From: Pararhodonellum marinum
Lineage (GTDB): Bacteria; Bacteroidota; Bacteroidia; Cytophagales; Cyclobacteriaceae
Direction: 5' to 3'
Length of the DNA: 64,000 nucleotides
Assembly (NCBI RefSeq): GCF_015354735.1
Contig: NZ_JACEFJ010000012.1
Location: forward strand, 1 to 64,000
Positions 1 through 9,127 of this stretch are shown one piece after another. Made by a program: the position numbers and the translations under genes. Under the pieces are notes generated by a model. It had not been told where the DNA came from. It made no database searches and saw nothing but the letters and a program-made list of their open reading frames with translations. How positions within the stretch are numbered: the first letter of the stretch is position 1; each line of letters begins with the position of its first letter.

Positions 1-483
1 GATGATATTATAGGCGAGACCCGAAAAAAGAGCTGAAAGGATCCCTACAAACAAGAACCATAGGTCAATTCTTGGATCAAAGCCTTCAATGACCAGAACA
101 CCGGCAAAGGCCATGGCAAAATAGAAGAATTGAATCGGCTTGATTTTTTCTTTAACAATAAAAATCCCCAGAATACTGGTGAAAATGGGAGAAAGATATT
201 GGATGGTTACAGCGCTGGCCAATGGAATTTTCTGTAGGGTGTAAAAAAATGTAATAAGACCAATGGACCCTACCACTCCTCTCAATATTAATAAAGGTTT
301 GTTATTGCCTAAAACCGGTACCTTTTGCTTTTTAAGGATTAAAAAGCTGATCACAAAACTGATGATAGACCTAAAGAGTATGATTTCAATGGCAGGAATG
401 TGTGGCAGATATTTTACCGAGACATTCATCAAGGCAAAAAAAACACCTGCTATCAACATGTGCTGAATACTTTTATTCGTCAA
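1..483 (-). CDS. EamA/DMT-family transporter (partial, cut by window edge)
   Basis: The reverse strand is open from about 483 to the left edge and encodes about 160 residues of strongly hydrophobic helices. It contains phrases typical of drug/metabolite (EamA) transporters, such as AGVFFALMNVSVKYLP near the N-terminus, EIILFRSIISF after it, and PLASAVTIQYLSPIFTS in the following helix. EamA proteins are inner-membrane exporters with 10 helices in two repeats; this part covers the first repeat and the start of the second. The substrate cannot be inferred. An in-frame stop lies just upstream (about 496-498), so the start is either TTG at 483 or ATG at 459; relatives usually carry a few residues before the AGVFFALMN segment, which favours 483. 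The gene is divergent from the peroxiredoxin. The C-terminal half lies outside the window. Confidence 0.8.
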   Translation of the reverse strand, partial: MTNKSIQHMLIAGVFFALMNVSVKYLPHIPAIEIILFRSIISFVISFLILKKQKVPVLGNNKPLLILRGVVGSIGLITFFYTLQKIPLASAVTIQYLSPIFTSILGIFIVKEKIKPIQFFYFAMAFAGVLVIEGFDPRIDLWFLFVGILSALFSGLAYNII

Positions 484-600
484 AACGGTCCCAGTTTAAA
501 TTATGGTTAAAAAAAGTAATTCCAAATAAATGAATTAAGTTCAGTAAAACATTCTTTGCTTTACGGACTTTATCTATATTGAACTACAAATCAATTTAAA

Positions 601-1050
601 ATGGCCTTAAAAATAGGACAAAAAGCACCGAATTTTTCCTTGCCCAGCACATCCGGTACAATCGTGATTTTAAATGAAGACCTCAAAGGCAAGCCATGTA
701 TCTTGTATTTTTACCCTAAGGATTTCACTAAGACCTGTACGGCTGAGGCCTGCGACTTTAGAGATCAATTTGACGCATTCAGGAATTTGGACGTGCCTGT
801 GTTCGGTATTAGCCGGGACAATATCCCCACCCACATGCGTTTCAAAAAAGAGCATAGACTTCCATTCGAACTCTTGAGTGATGAAGATGGCGCTGCATGT
901 AAGGCTTATGATGCTTTAATCCCAATTCTTAAGATACCAAAAAGAGTTACCTATCTATTGGATAAAGACCATCGCATTCAAGCGGTGTATTCTGAGATGT
1001 TTGAATCCAAACAGCATGTCGAAAGCATGTTAAAGCAATTGAAATCATGA
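601..1050 (+). CDS. bcp: Thioredoxin-dependent peroxiredoxin, BCP/PrxQ type
   Basis: This 149-residue cytosolic protein has the AhpC/TSA thioredoxin fold throughout. The motif PKDFTKTCTAEACDFRD gives peroxidatic Cys46 and resolving Cys51, the five-residue spacing that marks the atypical 2-Cys BCP/PrxQ subfamily. Such enzymes reduce hydrogen peroxide and organic hydroperoxides with electrons from thioredoxin. Length fits the family (about 150). The ATG at 601 follows an A/T-rich leader without a Shine-Dalgarno sequence, normal in Bacteroidota. It is convergent with the LolD-like gene, leaving four bases between the two stop codons. No unusual residues were seen; function is a confident family assignment. 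Confidence 0.93.
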   Translation: MALKIGQKAPNFSLPSTSGTIVILNEDLKGKPCILYFYPKDFTKTCTAEACDFRDQFDAFRNLDVPVFGISRDNIPTHMRFKKEHRLPFELLSDEDGAACKAYDALIPILKIPKRVTYLLDKDHRIQAVYSEMFESKQHVESMLKQLKS

Positions 1051-1054
1051 GTGT

Positions 1055-1705
1055 TTAAAGGATTTTTCCATCCTGCATGGTCAACATCCTATCGGCCATC
1101 TGAGCGAGTTCTTGGTTGTGCGTCACGATAACAAATGATTGTCCAAATTCTTTTCTCAATCTAAAAAAGAGTTCATGCAACGCTTGCGCTGAATTGGAAT
1201 CGAGGTTGCCGCTTGGTTCATCGGCGAAAACAATTTTGGGATCGTTGATCAAAGCCCTCGCTACTGCGACCCGTTGTTGTTCACCACCGGAAAGCTCAGA
1301 AGGTTTATGCTGTAATCTATCAGAAATACCCAAAAGTTCTGCCAGTTCACCAGCCCGCTTTTTCAAAGCTTTTTCATTTTTTCCTGCGATTAGTCCAGGT
1401 ATCAGTATGTTTTCCTCAGCAGTAAATTCAGGCAAAAGGTTGTGGAACTGGAAAATGAATCCAATCTCTCTGTTTCGGAATGCGGCAAGCTTATCACCCT
1501 TAAGTTGGGTTATTTGGGTGTTTTCTACAGCGATGCTACCTTCATCAGCTTCATCCAGCGTGCCAATGATGTGCAGCAAGGTACTTTTACCCGCCCCTGA
1601 GGCACCTACGATAGAAACTATTTCACCAGGTTGTATGGTGATATCTACCCCCTTGAGTACATGGAGATCCCCGTAATATTTATGAATACCTTTGGCTTCT
1701 AACAT
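1055..1705 (-). CDS. lolD: LolD-type ABC transporter ATP-binding protein
   Basis: This 216-residue ATPase carries Walker A GASGAGKST (34-42), Q-loop around FIFQF, signature LSGGEQQ (138-144), Walker B with DE at 162-163 and a switch His in VTHN. It matches the MacB/LolD/FtsE branch, and the LLPEFTAEENILIP segment is characteristic of LolD. With LolC/LolE-type membrane subunits such proteins power release of lipoproteins from the inner membrane toward the outer membrane. No FtsX/LolC-like permease lies in the window next to it, so its partner is encoded elsewhere; in Bacteroidota lolD is commonly separated from lolC/E. A MacB-like export role is the main alternative. It is convergent with bcp and divergent from sucC. 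Confidence 0.85.
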   Translation of the reverse strand: MLEAKGIHKYYGDLHVLKGVDITIQPGEIVSIVGASGAGKSTLLHIIGTLDEADEGSIAVENTQITQLKGDKLAAFRNREIGFIFQFHNLLPEFTAEENILIPGLIAGKNEKALKKRAGELAELLGISDRLQHKPSELSGGEQQRVAVARALINDPKIVFADEPSGNLDSNSAQALHELFFRLRKEFGQSFVIVTHNQELAQMADRMLTMQDGKIL

Positions 1706-1841
1706 TTTTCAGAATTGGAATTTCCAAATTTAAAACTATTTCCAAGATAACTTCAAAAATATGCTTATTTGCTAAAAAGAGAGGGGCTTTCCTTGAATAA
1801 TCAAATGGTTCACCTTAACTTCGGGCAAAAATTTTAGGAGG

Positions 1842-3062
1842 ATGAACATACACGAATATCAAGCAAAAGAAGTTTTAAAGAGTTATGGTGTTAAGATTCA
1901 GGAAGGTATCGTAGCCGAAACCCCTGAAGCAGCCCATGAAGCGGCGAAAAAATTGCATGAAGAAACCGGCACAACATGGTTTGTGATCAAAGCCCAGATC
2001 CATGCCGGTGGTCGTGGTAAAGGTAAAATCCAAGAAACTGACTCCAATGGAGTGGTTTTAGCCAGAAAATTAGAGGATGTTGCTGAGAAAGCCAAAAATA
2101 TCCTTGGGGGTACCCTCGTTACTCACCAAACTGGCCCTGAGGGCAAAAAAGTAAACAAAATCTTGATTGCGCAGGATGTCTACTATCCTGGAGCAACTGA
2201 GCCAAAGGAATACTACTTATCCATTCTTTTGGACCGGGCGACAGGAAGCAATGTTATCATGGCTTCTACCGAAGGGGGCATGGACATTGAGGAAGTAGCG
2301 GAGCATCAACCCGAGAAAATCATCAAAGAATGGATTGATCCCAAAGTAGGCCTACAGCCATTTCAGGCTAGGAAAGTAGCCTTCGACCTAGGTTTATCCG
2401 GGAATGCATTTAAGGAGATGGTTCAGTTCATTACAGCACTTTATAAAGCTTATGAAGGTACTGATTCCTCCCAGTTTGAAATCAATCCTGTACTCAAAAC
2501 ATCTGATGATAAGATCCTAGCTGTGGATGCCAAAGTGAATCTTGACGACAATGCCTTGTACCGTCAGAAAGATCTGGCAAACCTAAGGGATTTAGCAGAA
2601 GAGGATCCTTTGGAAGTAGAGGCCACTAAGTCAGGCTTGAATTATGTAAAGTTGGATGGAAATGTGGGTTGCATGGTCAATGGAGCAGGCTTGGCTATGG
2701 CTACCATGGACATGATCAAGCTATCTGGGGGTGAGCCTGCCAACTTCCTTGATGTAGGAGGCGGAGCCAATGCGCAAACCGTAGAAGCAGGGTTTAGAAT
2801 CATCTTGCAGGATCCCAATGTAAAAGCCATTTTGATCAATGTCTTTGGAGGTATCGTAAGGTGTGATAGGATCGCCAATGGTGTAGTCGAAGCTTACAAA
2901 TCCATCGGTAATATTAAAGTCCCTATAATAGTCAGACTACAAGGTACCAATGCAGAGGAAGGAGCCAAAATCATAGACGAATCCGGATTGAAGGTTTTTT
3001 CGGCCATTACTTTGAAGGAAGCTGCAGAAAAAGTTCAGGACGTACTCAGAGACGCCCGATAA
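1842..3062 (+). CDS. sucC: Succinate-CoA ligase, beta subunit
   Basis: The 406-residue product begins [12 protein letters not shown], the hallmark N-terminus of SucC, followed by an ATP-grasp domain (glycine-rich GGRGKGKIQ near residue 56) and the C-terminal CoA-ligase domain with [13 protein letters not shown] and [16 protein letters not shown]. SucC with SucD catalyses the TCA step succinyl-CoA + NDP + Pi to succinate + CoA + NTP. Length fits the family. The sequence AGGAGG (1836-1841) abuts the ATG with no spacer, an unusual position for a Shine-Dalgarno element and probably not functional as one. sucD is not adjacent; separated sucC and sucD are common in Bacteroidota. tRNA-Arg follows on the same strand. 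Confidence 0.96.
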   Translation: MNIHEYQAKEVLKSYGVKIQEGIVAETPEAAHEAAKKLHEETGTTWFVIKAQIHAGGRGKGKIQETDSNGVVLARKLEDVAEKAKNILGGTLVTHQTGPEGKKVNKILIAQDVYYPGATEPKEYYLSILLDRATGSNVIMASTEGGMDIEEVAEHQPEKIIKEWIDPKVGLQPFQARKVAFDLGLSGNAFKEMVQFITALYKAYEGTDSSQFEINPVLKTSDDKILAVDAKVNLDDNALYRQKDLANLRDLAEEDPLEVEATKSGLNYVKLDGNVGCMVNGAGLAMATMDMIKLSGGEPANFLDVGGGANAQTVEAGFRIILQDPNVKAILINVFGGIVRCDRIANGVVEAYKSIGNIKVPIIVRLQGTNAEEGAKIIDESGLKVFSAITLKEAAEKVQDVLRDAR

Positions 3063-3102
3063 TCACATATTTTGACCCTAGTTCTCCAAGGATCTAGGTC
3101 AC

Positions 3103-3179
3103 GCGCCCGTAGTTCAACTGGATAGAATATCGGATTTCGGCTCCGAGGGTTGAGGGTTCGAATCCTTCCGGGCGCACCA
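3103..3179 (+). tRNA. tRNA-Arg (anticodon UCG), CCA encoded
   Basis: A full cloverleaf is visible. The acceptor GCGCCCG (3103-3109) pairs with CGGGCGC (3169-3175). The anticodon stem TCGGA/TCCGA encloses the seven-base loop TTTCGGC, giving anticodon TCG. The T-arm GAGGG/CCTTC encloses TTCGAAT. The discriminator base is A3176 and CCA follows at 3177-3179. It should read CGA and probably other CGN Arg codons. A strong terminator hairpin follows. Confidence 0.96.
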
Positions 3180-3185
3180 TTGGGT

Positions 3186-3215
3186 ATCCATGCTTGTAAA
3201 GCATGGATTTTTTTT
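3186..3215 (+). terminator. Intrinsic terminator after tRNA-Arg
   Basis: ATCCATGCTT (3186-3195) pairs perfectly with AAGCATGGAT (3199-3208) around a three-base loop and is followed by a run of T residues. Confidence 0.9.
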
Positions 3216-3343
3216 GCCCAAAAAACGCCAACCTTTTAAATATGATCAATGTCATGCTTTTCCCTGATTTTCTATAGGGATTAAAAAAAGAAAGGAGCTT
3301 ATATTTAAGAAACTGATATCTAACACTTTAACTCCTAATTGTC

Positions 3344-4180
3344 ATGAAAAAAATATTGATCCCAACAGACTTCTCTCCTTATGCGGAGGCCGCATTGGAA
3401 TACGGCATGGCCATTGCCAAAAAGACCGGGGCAGAACTTATTCTCATGCACGTGGAGCTCACCCCGGTCAATTGGGCAAAGCTCAGCAAGGATCAGGAAA
3501 ATCTCTATCCGGAGGCTCAATCTGCTATCAAAAAGGCAAAGGCTGAATTATCAAATCGGATCAAAAAAGTGCAGAAGTTAGGAATTCCTGTCAAAGAGTA
3601 TTTGCAATTGAGTGATGGGAAAGGACAGATTGAAAAATACATGGATTTGGAAAAAATCGACCTGATCATCATGGGTTCTCATGGCCAATATGGGTTCAAA
3701 GCACATGTATTGGGCTCAAATACCTATGGAGTAATCCGAAAATCAAAAGTTCCTGTACTTGTGGTAAAATCATTGAACAAACCCGTTGGGTTCTCTACTT
3801 TATTGTTTGCTACTGACTTTAAATCACCTGCCGGCAAACATTTCAAAAAAATTGAAATGTTTGCAGAATCCATCGGGGCTAAAATGGAAATCCTCTATAT
3901 CAATACGCCGGCTAATTTCAAAGAAGATGGAGAAATAAAAGAGATGGGCAAAAAATTCATCGATCAATTTGCCAACTATGATTTCCCCATTCATCTGTAC
4001 AGTGCATACAAGGAAGAACGGGGTATAATCCAATTTTCAAAAATTATTGGAGCCGATTTGGTGGCAGTCATCACGAGAGGTAAAACCGATTTGCAACAGC
4101 TTTTTTCCCCAAGCATTACGGAAAACCTAATAACTTATCTGGATTTGCCCATTTTAAGTGTCAATATGCAATCTACTTGA
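3344..4180 (+). CDS. Universal stress protein, tandem UspA domains
   Basis: The 278-residue protein has two UspA domains in tandem. The first (about 1-145) starts KKILIPTDFSPYAEAALEYG and ends with GSHGQYGFKAHVLGS, which fits the ATP-binding pattern G-x2-G-x9-G-S. The second (about 148-278) starts with LLFATDFKSPAGKHF and lacks a clear copy of that glycine motif, so it is likely a non-binding dimerisation or regulatory copy. Universal stress proteins are soluble cytosolic proteins induced in growth arrest and stress; no specific target is evident. It is monocistronic, flanked by the tRNA terminator and a hairpin at 4197-4224. Confidence 0.9.
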   Translation: MKKILIPTDFSPYAEAALEYGMAIAKKTGAELILMHVELTPVNWAKLSKDQENLYPEAQSAIKKAKAELSNRIKKVQKLGIPVKEYLQLSDGKGQIEKYMDLEKIDLIIMGSHGQYGFKAHVLGSNTYGVIRKSKVPVLVVKSLNKPVGFSTLLFATDFKSPAGKHFKKIEMFAESIGAKMEILYINTPANFKEDGEIKEMGKKFIDQFANYDFPIHLYSAYKEERGIIQFSKIIGADLVAVITRGKTDLQQLFSPSITENLITYLDLPILSVNMQST

Positions 4181-4196
4181 ATAAAAATAGCCAAAA

Positions 4197-4224
4197 CGTA
4201 AAAAAGCAGGAGAAATTCCCCTGC
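4197..4224. terminator. Hairpin between the convergent UspA and DUF3078 genes
   Basis: GCAGG (4206-4210) pairs with CCTGC (4220-4224) through an imperfect inner stem. The minus strand has a run of six T after the stem, so it should best terminate the DUF3078 gene. Plus-strand termination is weaker. Confidence 0.55.
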
Positions 4225-4331
4225 CCTTTATTATGAAAACTAAACCAACTATTATTTAACTACCACAATTGAAACAAAAATAGTACTTTTTACTAATAAA
4301 CAAAATATTTTTTCAAAAGCTTGTAAATGAA

Positions 4332-5255
4332 CTACTCTTTATTGCCAATTTTGTAGAGAATTCCCAACGCTAAGCCTTGGCTAAATTGAATATTGGAATC
4401 CTGATCGAAATCATACAAATTCAAACTTGTAAAAGTGACATTTATCAGGTTTGTGATTTTGGCTGTTAAGGTGAGGTCCAGCCTATGGTCGGTCTCTTTT
4501 AAATTGAACTTCTCATAATTGGAGAACATCTGATACCTCATCTTCAAGTTCAGGTTTTCCGCCAAATCTTTGTTCCATGAGGCGAAGATCTGAAGTGCCA
4601 ACCATTCTGTTCTGACTGTTTCTCCTATTGGGACCCCATAGTTTCCAGGAACAGTCAAAAAGAGGTCCCTGTTGGTCACAAAAGTCAATCGGGGAGATAA
4701 GGGCCCTATCCTAAGGGCAAATTCATCGTTGGGCTTGTATTCCATCCCTATGGATGAGGTCAGAAAGGCTGGTGACATGAAATCCGAAATCAGCAAAAAG
4801 GGAGGTTCGGAGAAATCAAAACCCTCTGCAAACTGAGATAGAAAATTTAAGGAAGCGTATGTTCCCCACTTTTTGCTCAATAAATAACCGACTTTGGTGT
4901 CTAGGAAAATCCTGTCATTGTTTTTTCGGGTCTCTTCACCCTGATTTCTTACAATTCCGTACAACAATTCCACTTCAGAATCCCAAGAGAAACGGTTATT
5001 CAGGTAATTTGCAGTCCCTGCCAATATTCCTCCAAAGGCAACTGAGTTCACTCCACCGGCCTTCCAGTTGCTGCTGAATGCACCTTGGTTAAAGTTGAGC
5101 CCACCTGAAAAACTTTTTATCCAATAGGTGGTGTCTTTAAAAACCAACTGGTCTTCTTCCAAAGAAGGCGGTGCAGGAGGAGGTGCTACTTCCTGGGCAG
5201 ATGATGAATACAAAATACAGAGCATAAACAGGGGTAAAAGAATGAAACTTTTCAT
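4332..5255 (-). CDS. DUF3078 family outer-membrane/periplasmic protein
   Basis: The 307-residue product starts with a clear signal peptide (LLPLFMLCILYSSSAQ, cleavage predicted after about residue 20) and a proline-rich linker. The body from about 45 has FSGGLNFNQGAFSSNWKAGG, then alternating aromatic beta-strand segments, ending in ALGILYKIGNKE. This architecture matches the Bacteroidota family DUF3078, likely a beta-barrel-like outer-membrane protein of unknown function; the alternating strand pattern supports the barrel idea but is inference. It is divergent from the DUF202 gene with only 30 bp between start codons, so the two promoters must overlap or sit inside the coding regions. Confidence 0.85.
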   Translation of the reverse strand: MKSFILLPLFMLCILYSSSAQEVAPPPAPPSLEEDQLVFKDTTYWIKSFSGGLNFNQGAFSSNWKAGGVNSVAFGGILAGTANYLNNRFSWDSEVELLYGIVRNQGEETRKNNDRIFLDTKVGYLLSKKWGTYASLNFLSQFAEGFDFSEPPFLLISDFMSPAFLTSSIGMEYKPNDEFALRIGPLSPRLTFVTNRDLFLTVPGNYGVPIGETVRTEWLALQIFASWNKDLAENLNLKMRYQMFSNYEKFNLKETDHRLDLTLTAKITNLINVTFTSLNLYDFDQDSNIQFSQGLALGILYKIGNKE

Positions 5256-5285
5256 AAAATGGTATATTTAAGTTGTAAATAGATT

Positions 5286-5585
5286 ATGAAGAAAACCAAC
5301 CGCGAAAATATGGAAAATGAACCTGAAAATGAGCTGATTGTTAGAGATTATTTGGCTCGACAGCGGACAACGATGGCCAACGACCGTACTTTGCTTTCGT
5401 ATATCCGAACTTCCCTTTATTTTTTGGTCAGCGGAACAGCCCTTATGGAGGTAGAAGTCTTAGATCATATCAGTGATTTGGGATACCTCTCCTTTGCCTT
5501 GAGCATTTTCCTGGTCATTCTGGGATTTGTAAATTTTTTTAAAGTAAGAAAGAAATTAAAAAAAGGCTATTATCAAAGCATGTGA
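5286..5585 (+). CDS. DUF202 (YidH-like) small membrane protein
   Basis: This 99-residue protein carries the DUF202 core: RDYLARQRTTMANDRTLLSY, followed by two hydrophobic helices (about 45-65 and 70-88) and a basic tail. DUF202 proteins are small inner-membrane proteins of unknown function; related SPX-linked VTC4 domains bind polyphosphate in eukaryotes, and here polyphosphate genes follow downstream, but a functional link is only suggestive. The start may be ATG 5286 or ATG 5313. A repeat element (copy A) separates it from ppx. Confidence 0.82.
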   Translation: MKKTNRENMENEPENELIVRDYLARQRTTMANDRTLLSYIRTSLYFLVSGTALMEVEVLDHISDLGYLSFALSIFLVILGFVNFFKVRKKLKKGYYQSM

Positions 5586-5618
5586 ATTTTAAAAAACTAT
5601 GTGATCTGATAAATATAA

Positions 5619-5811
5619 ATGGTTATCCGCATATTTGCCAGTGACCCAACATTCTTCTCCAAACGGGTCGGTAGCCCCCTGCTTGTCGGCCTTGCAGGCC
5701 CGCCAGTGGTCGGGCAGGCCCGCCAGTGGTCGGGCAGGGGATGTTACGGGACATTGCAGTTTGCTGGCGAGAACTGTATTGGATTACCATTTTACTGGCA
5801 TCATTGCGTAC
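5619..5811 (+). repeat. Intergenic TIR element, copy A
   Basis: This is the longest of four related elements in the window (also 16235-16364, 20117-20273, 50446-50601). The left end ATCCGCATATTTGCCAGTGA (5625-5644) and the reverse complement of the right end (5792-5811) share the pattern NTNCGC-N5-TGCCAGT, giving imperfect 20-bp inverted ends. The middle is G+C-rich and holds a 20-bp unit repeated twice head to tail (5694-5713 and 5714-5733). The right end stops only four bases before the likely ppx start, so an apparent N-terminal extension of that gene is repeat sequence. Confidence 0.8.
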
Positions 5812-5815
5812 CTAT

Positions 5816-6814
5816 ATGGAAACAATAGCCAAATTTAAGTTTCCCAATACTTATGGAGAGCTTGGCAATGAATTTGTTCATCAAAATCAAAATGCATCCA
5901 TCAATACCGAAACCCGAATCCAATTGAAATTAGCAGCAGTAGATATCGGATCCAATGCGATCCGATTACAGGTTACCGTGGTCACCCAATATGAAAATAA
6001 AATCACCTTTAAAAAGCTGGAATACATCAGGTTCCCCTTGAGGTTGGGAATGGACGTTTTTCACACCCGGAACATCAGCGATAAAAACAGAAGGAAATTT
6101 CTCAAACTCATGAAGGCCTTCAAATTGCTCATTGATCTGTATGAAGTGGATGATTACATGGTCTGTGCTACTTCAGCATTGAGGGAATCAGAAAACGGTA
6201 AAGAAATAGTAGAAGAGGTCAGGCAAGAGATGGGCATGAAAATCCAGATAATTGATGGAAATAGAGAAGCCGACCTGATCAATATGGCACTTTGGAGCTA
6301 CATAGACCACAAGCCTTACCTGCATATTGATGTAGGAGGAGGAAGTACAGAGTTGAACATTTACAGAGACCAGACCAAAATAGCCAGCAAATCTTTTAAA
6401 ATAGGTTCAGTGAGGGCTTTAGATGACAGGATTCCGCTGACCGTTTGGAAAAACATGCACAATTTCATTCATGAATTTGTACCTGATAAGGGTAAAATCA
6501 CCTGCATTGGAACAGGCGGAAACATCAATAAAATATTTGAACTGTCCAATCCAAGAAAAAACAAAAGGTACTTAGACTTTTCTAAGATCAAAGAGGTCCA
6601 ACAAACCCTGGAATCTTACACCTTTCAAGAGAGGATCAATGTGTTGAATTTAAACGAAGACCGTGCAGATGTAATTATCCCCGCCACCAAAATCTACCTG
6701 GCAGCCATGTCTGCGGCGAATTCCAGCAGAATGATTGTCCCAGACGTAGGGCTAAAGGATGGGGTTATGAATGTGCTCTATGAGCGAAACAAATTGAAAA
6801 AACCTCTAAAATAG
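5816..6814 (+). CDS. ppx: Exopolyphosphatase / GppA-type phosphatase
   Basis: The Ppx/GppA family protein (332 residues from ATG 5816) shows the ASKHA phosphate-1 motif AAVDIGSNAIRLQ and phosphate-2 motif HIDVGGGSTELNIY, with CIGTGGNINKIF as the third nucleotide-fold loop. It should hydrolyse terminal phosphates of polyphosphate or convert pppGpp to ppGpp; Bacteroidota versions of about 300 residues lack the C-terminal HD-like domain of E. coli Ppx. An in-frame ATG at 5726 would add 30 residues, but those lie inside repeat copy A and do not resemble the family. Convergent with ppk1, 12 bp apart, consistent with opposed polyphosphate turnover functions. Confidence 0.9.
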   Translation: METIAKFKFPNTYGELGNEFVHQNQNASINTETRIQLKLAAVDIGSNAIRLQVTVVTQYENKITFKKLEYIRFPLRLGMDVFHTRNISDKNRRKFLKLMKAFKLLIDLYEVDDYMVCATSALRESENGKEIVEEVRQEMGMKIQIIDGNREADLINMALWSYIDHKPYLHIDVGGGSTELNIYRDQTKIASKSFKIGSVRALDDRIPLTVWKNMHNFIHEFVPDKGKITCIGTGGNINKIFELSNPRKNKRYLDFSKIKEVQQTLESYTFQERINVLNLNEDRADVIIPATKIYLAAMSAANSSRMIVPDVGLKDGVMNVLYERNKLKKPLK

Positions 6815-6826
6815 AAAAATCTGACT

Positions 6827-8947
6827 TTAGATTAATTTTACATTTTCAATAATGCCGGTATCCAACTCAAAGAATTTTTGGTGAATATTGAATTCTTCCT
6901 CCCCTTCAACTGGCAACTTTATTTCATAAGTACCATCTTCTTGCATGATATAAGTATTGACATTGTCCTTAAGATTGTAGGCCAGGATATTCATCAGTTG
7001 CTTTTCCAAGAAAGGAGAGTCAATCCTGAAAAGTGATTCTAACCTTCTATCAAAACTCCGAACCATCATGTCGGCACTCCCTACATAGGTCCTTGATTTG
7101 CCTATGTTATGGAAGTGGTATATTCTGGAATGTTCCAAAAAATCACCTACTATGGAAAGTACCTGTATGTTCTCACTTAATCCTGGACGACCGGGTCTTA
7201 GACAGCATATCCCTCTGACAATCAATTTAATAGGTACGCCAGATTGTGAAGCCCTATAAAGCGCATAAATGGTTTCACTGTCTTCCAAAGAATTGACTTT
7301 AATAAATATCCCACAAGGTAATCCCTCTCTGGCATGACTTGCCTCATCTTCGATAAATTGGATCAACTGATTGCGCATGTCCCTTGGAGCTGTTAACAGA
7401 TTTTGGTAAGTGGCAGGCATGGAATGCCCCGTAATGACATTAAAGAATTCTGACACATCATTGGCCAAAATTTCATTGGTAGTGAGTAACCCGATATCGG
7501 TATACAACCTGGAAGTTTCCTCATTATAATTACCGGAACCTAAGTGAACATATCGGATGACCCTGTTTTCATCTTTTTTGACGATAAGCAATAATTTGGT
7601 ATGGGTTTTCAGGTTACTGACTCCATAGATTACAAAACAGCCAGCTTTCTGAAGTTTCTGCGCCTCTCTGATATTGTTTTCTTCATCAAATCTGGCTTTG
7701 ACTTCAAAAAGAACCGAAACGTGTTTGCCGTTTTCGACCGCTTTCAATAGCGCATTGGTAATTCTGGAACCTTTGGCCAGGCGGTAAATGGTCATTTTTA
7801 TGGCCATGACATTAGGATCTTCTGAAGCTTTCTCTAAAAGATCAAGAATAGGGCTGATGTTGTTATAGGGATGGTGAAGCAAAACATCTTTGTGCTTCAA
7901 AACCTGAAAGATATCTTCGGTACCGGCTTCGGGATAGGAAAGTGGCGGAACAGGATTGGGTACTGCTGGTATTTTATCTTTAAACCGCTTGTTGCCGATC
8001 ACCTCCCAAAGCCCATTGAAATCAAACATACTGGCTCTTTCAATCTTGAAGATGCTGTCATCTTGAATCTGCCAGCGCTCTTTAAGCAAATTCATCATCC
8101 ATTTGGAATAACCCTCCTCAACTTCTATTCTAACCACGCGGCCAGTTTTTCTTGCGTTGAGTTTTCTCTTGACTTCTTCCAGAAAATTGGTGTCCATATC
8201 CTCACTTTCCTCCAATGTAAAATCGCCGTTTCGGGTGATCCTAAAAAGGTTGATGGATTCTATGTCCACATTTCGGAATAAGGCAACCACATGTTCCCGT
8301 ATGATTTCCTCAATAGGCACATAAATGACGAGATCTTCCCGTTCTATTTCAAAAAACCGAGGAATATTGGAAGGTATCTGAACGAAGGAGAGCTTTCTAT
8401 TGTCTTTTTTATCCCCTGGACTAATGGTAACCACACCGAAGATAAGTAGCTTGTTCATCAGAATAGGAAAGGTATGGTATCCATCGTATACCATAGGGGT
8501 AAGCATGGGATAGACCGCCTTTTGATAGTATTCCTTCAGATATTCCTGTTCTTCCGGCAATAGATTTTTGACATTGCTCAAAATAAATCCAAATTCCTTG
8601 AGTCCGGGAAGTAAGGTATTCTGGAAATGGTCATGCTGCTTTTTGTGAAATTCTTGGCACTCAAGCATCAACTTCGTCTTAAAGGGCTCTTCACGCAATC
8701 CTGAATAATCTACCCTTTCTTTATCATAATCAAGGTAATTGTACAAAGATCCCACTCTGATCATAAAAAATTCATCGAGATTTGATGCCGAAATGGCAAG
8801 AAATTTCAACTTCTCAAAAATGGTTCTCGAGGCTTTGTAGGACTGATCTAGCACACGGTCATTGAATTTGAGCCAACTCAAGTCCCTACTGACTAAGTCA
8901 CTTTGATAGATGATCTGGTCTACTCTATCTTTCTGAAGTACTTTCAT
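6827..8947 (-). CDS. ppk1: Polyphosphate kinase 1
   Basis: The 706-residue protein has the PPK N domain (RDLSWLKFNDRVLDQS), the head domain with LDEFFMIRVGSLYNY, and two PLD-like C-terminal domains. The autophosphorylated His is expected at His449 in KTHTKLLLIV, and the second catalytic His at about 611 in IYHFHNIG. It catalyses reversible transfer of the ATP gamma-phosphate to polyphosphate at the membrane periphery. Length matches the family (about 690-710). It is convergent with ppx. The start MKVLQKDRVDQ is supported by the ORF and by the RDLSWLKFN motif sitting about 20 residues in, as usual. Confidence 0.96.
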   Translation of the reverse strand: MKVLQKDRVDQIIYQSDLVSRDLSWLKFNDRVLDQSYKASRTIFEKLKFLAISASNLDEFFMIRVGSLYNYLDYDKERVDYSGLREEPFKTKLMLECQEFHKKQHDHFQNTLLPGLKEFGFILSNVKNLLPEEQEYLKEYYQKAVYPMLTPMVYDGYHTFPILMNKLLIFGVVTISPGDKKDNRKLSFVQIPSNIPRFFEIEREDLVIYVPIEEIIREHVVALFRNVDIESINLFRITRNGDFTLEESEDMDTNFLEEVKRKLNARKTGRVVRIEVEEGYSKWMMNLLKERWQIQDDSIFKIERASMFDFNGLWEVIGNKRFKDKIPAVPNPVPPLSYPEAGTEDIFQVLKHKDVLLHHPYNNISPILDLLEKASEDPNVMAIKMTIYRLAKGSRITNALLKAVENGKHVSVLFEVKARFDEENNIREAQKLQKAGCFVIYGVSNLKTHTKLLLIVKKDENRVIRYVHLGSGNYNEETSRLYTDIGLLTTNEILANDVSEFFNVITGHSMPATYQNLLTAPRDMRNQLIQFIEDEASHAREGLPCGIFIKVNSLEDSETIYALYRASQSGVPIKLIVRGICCLRPGRPGLSENIQVLSIVGDFLEHSRIYHFHNIGKSRTYVGSADMMVRSFDRRLESLFRIDSPFLEKQLMNILAYNLKDNVNTYIMQEDGTYEIKLPVEGEEEFNIHQKFFELDTGIIENVKLI

Positions 8948-9127
8948 GATAAAATTTTAGAAATCAAGGCATTAAGGATTTTTTTGCAAGGATACAAATG
9001 CCATTCACTTGCCGCTTCTGCAAAATATCCCCCTTTTGTTCGGGAAAAACAATGGGATTTACAAATTAGGACTAAATTATTGAATTAATCACATTAAATT
9101 TTGGTGGATACTTTATTAATTTATTAA

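Noticed and set aside
1116-1676. Long antisense ORF (186 codons) over lolD
   Set aside because: It is a shadow of lolD; it has no domain and the opposite strand encodes all ABC motifs.
5726-5815. N-terminal extension of ppx to ATG 5726
   Set aside because: The 30 extra residues are encoded by repeat copy A and do not resemble Ppx/GppA; ATG 5816 fits the family start.
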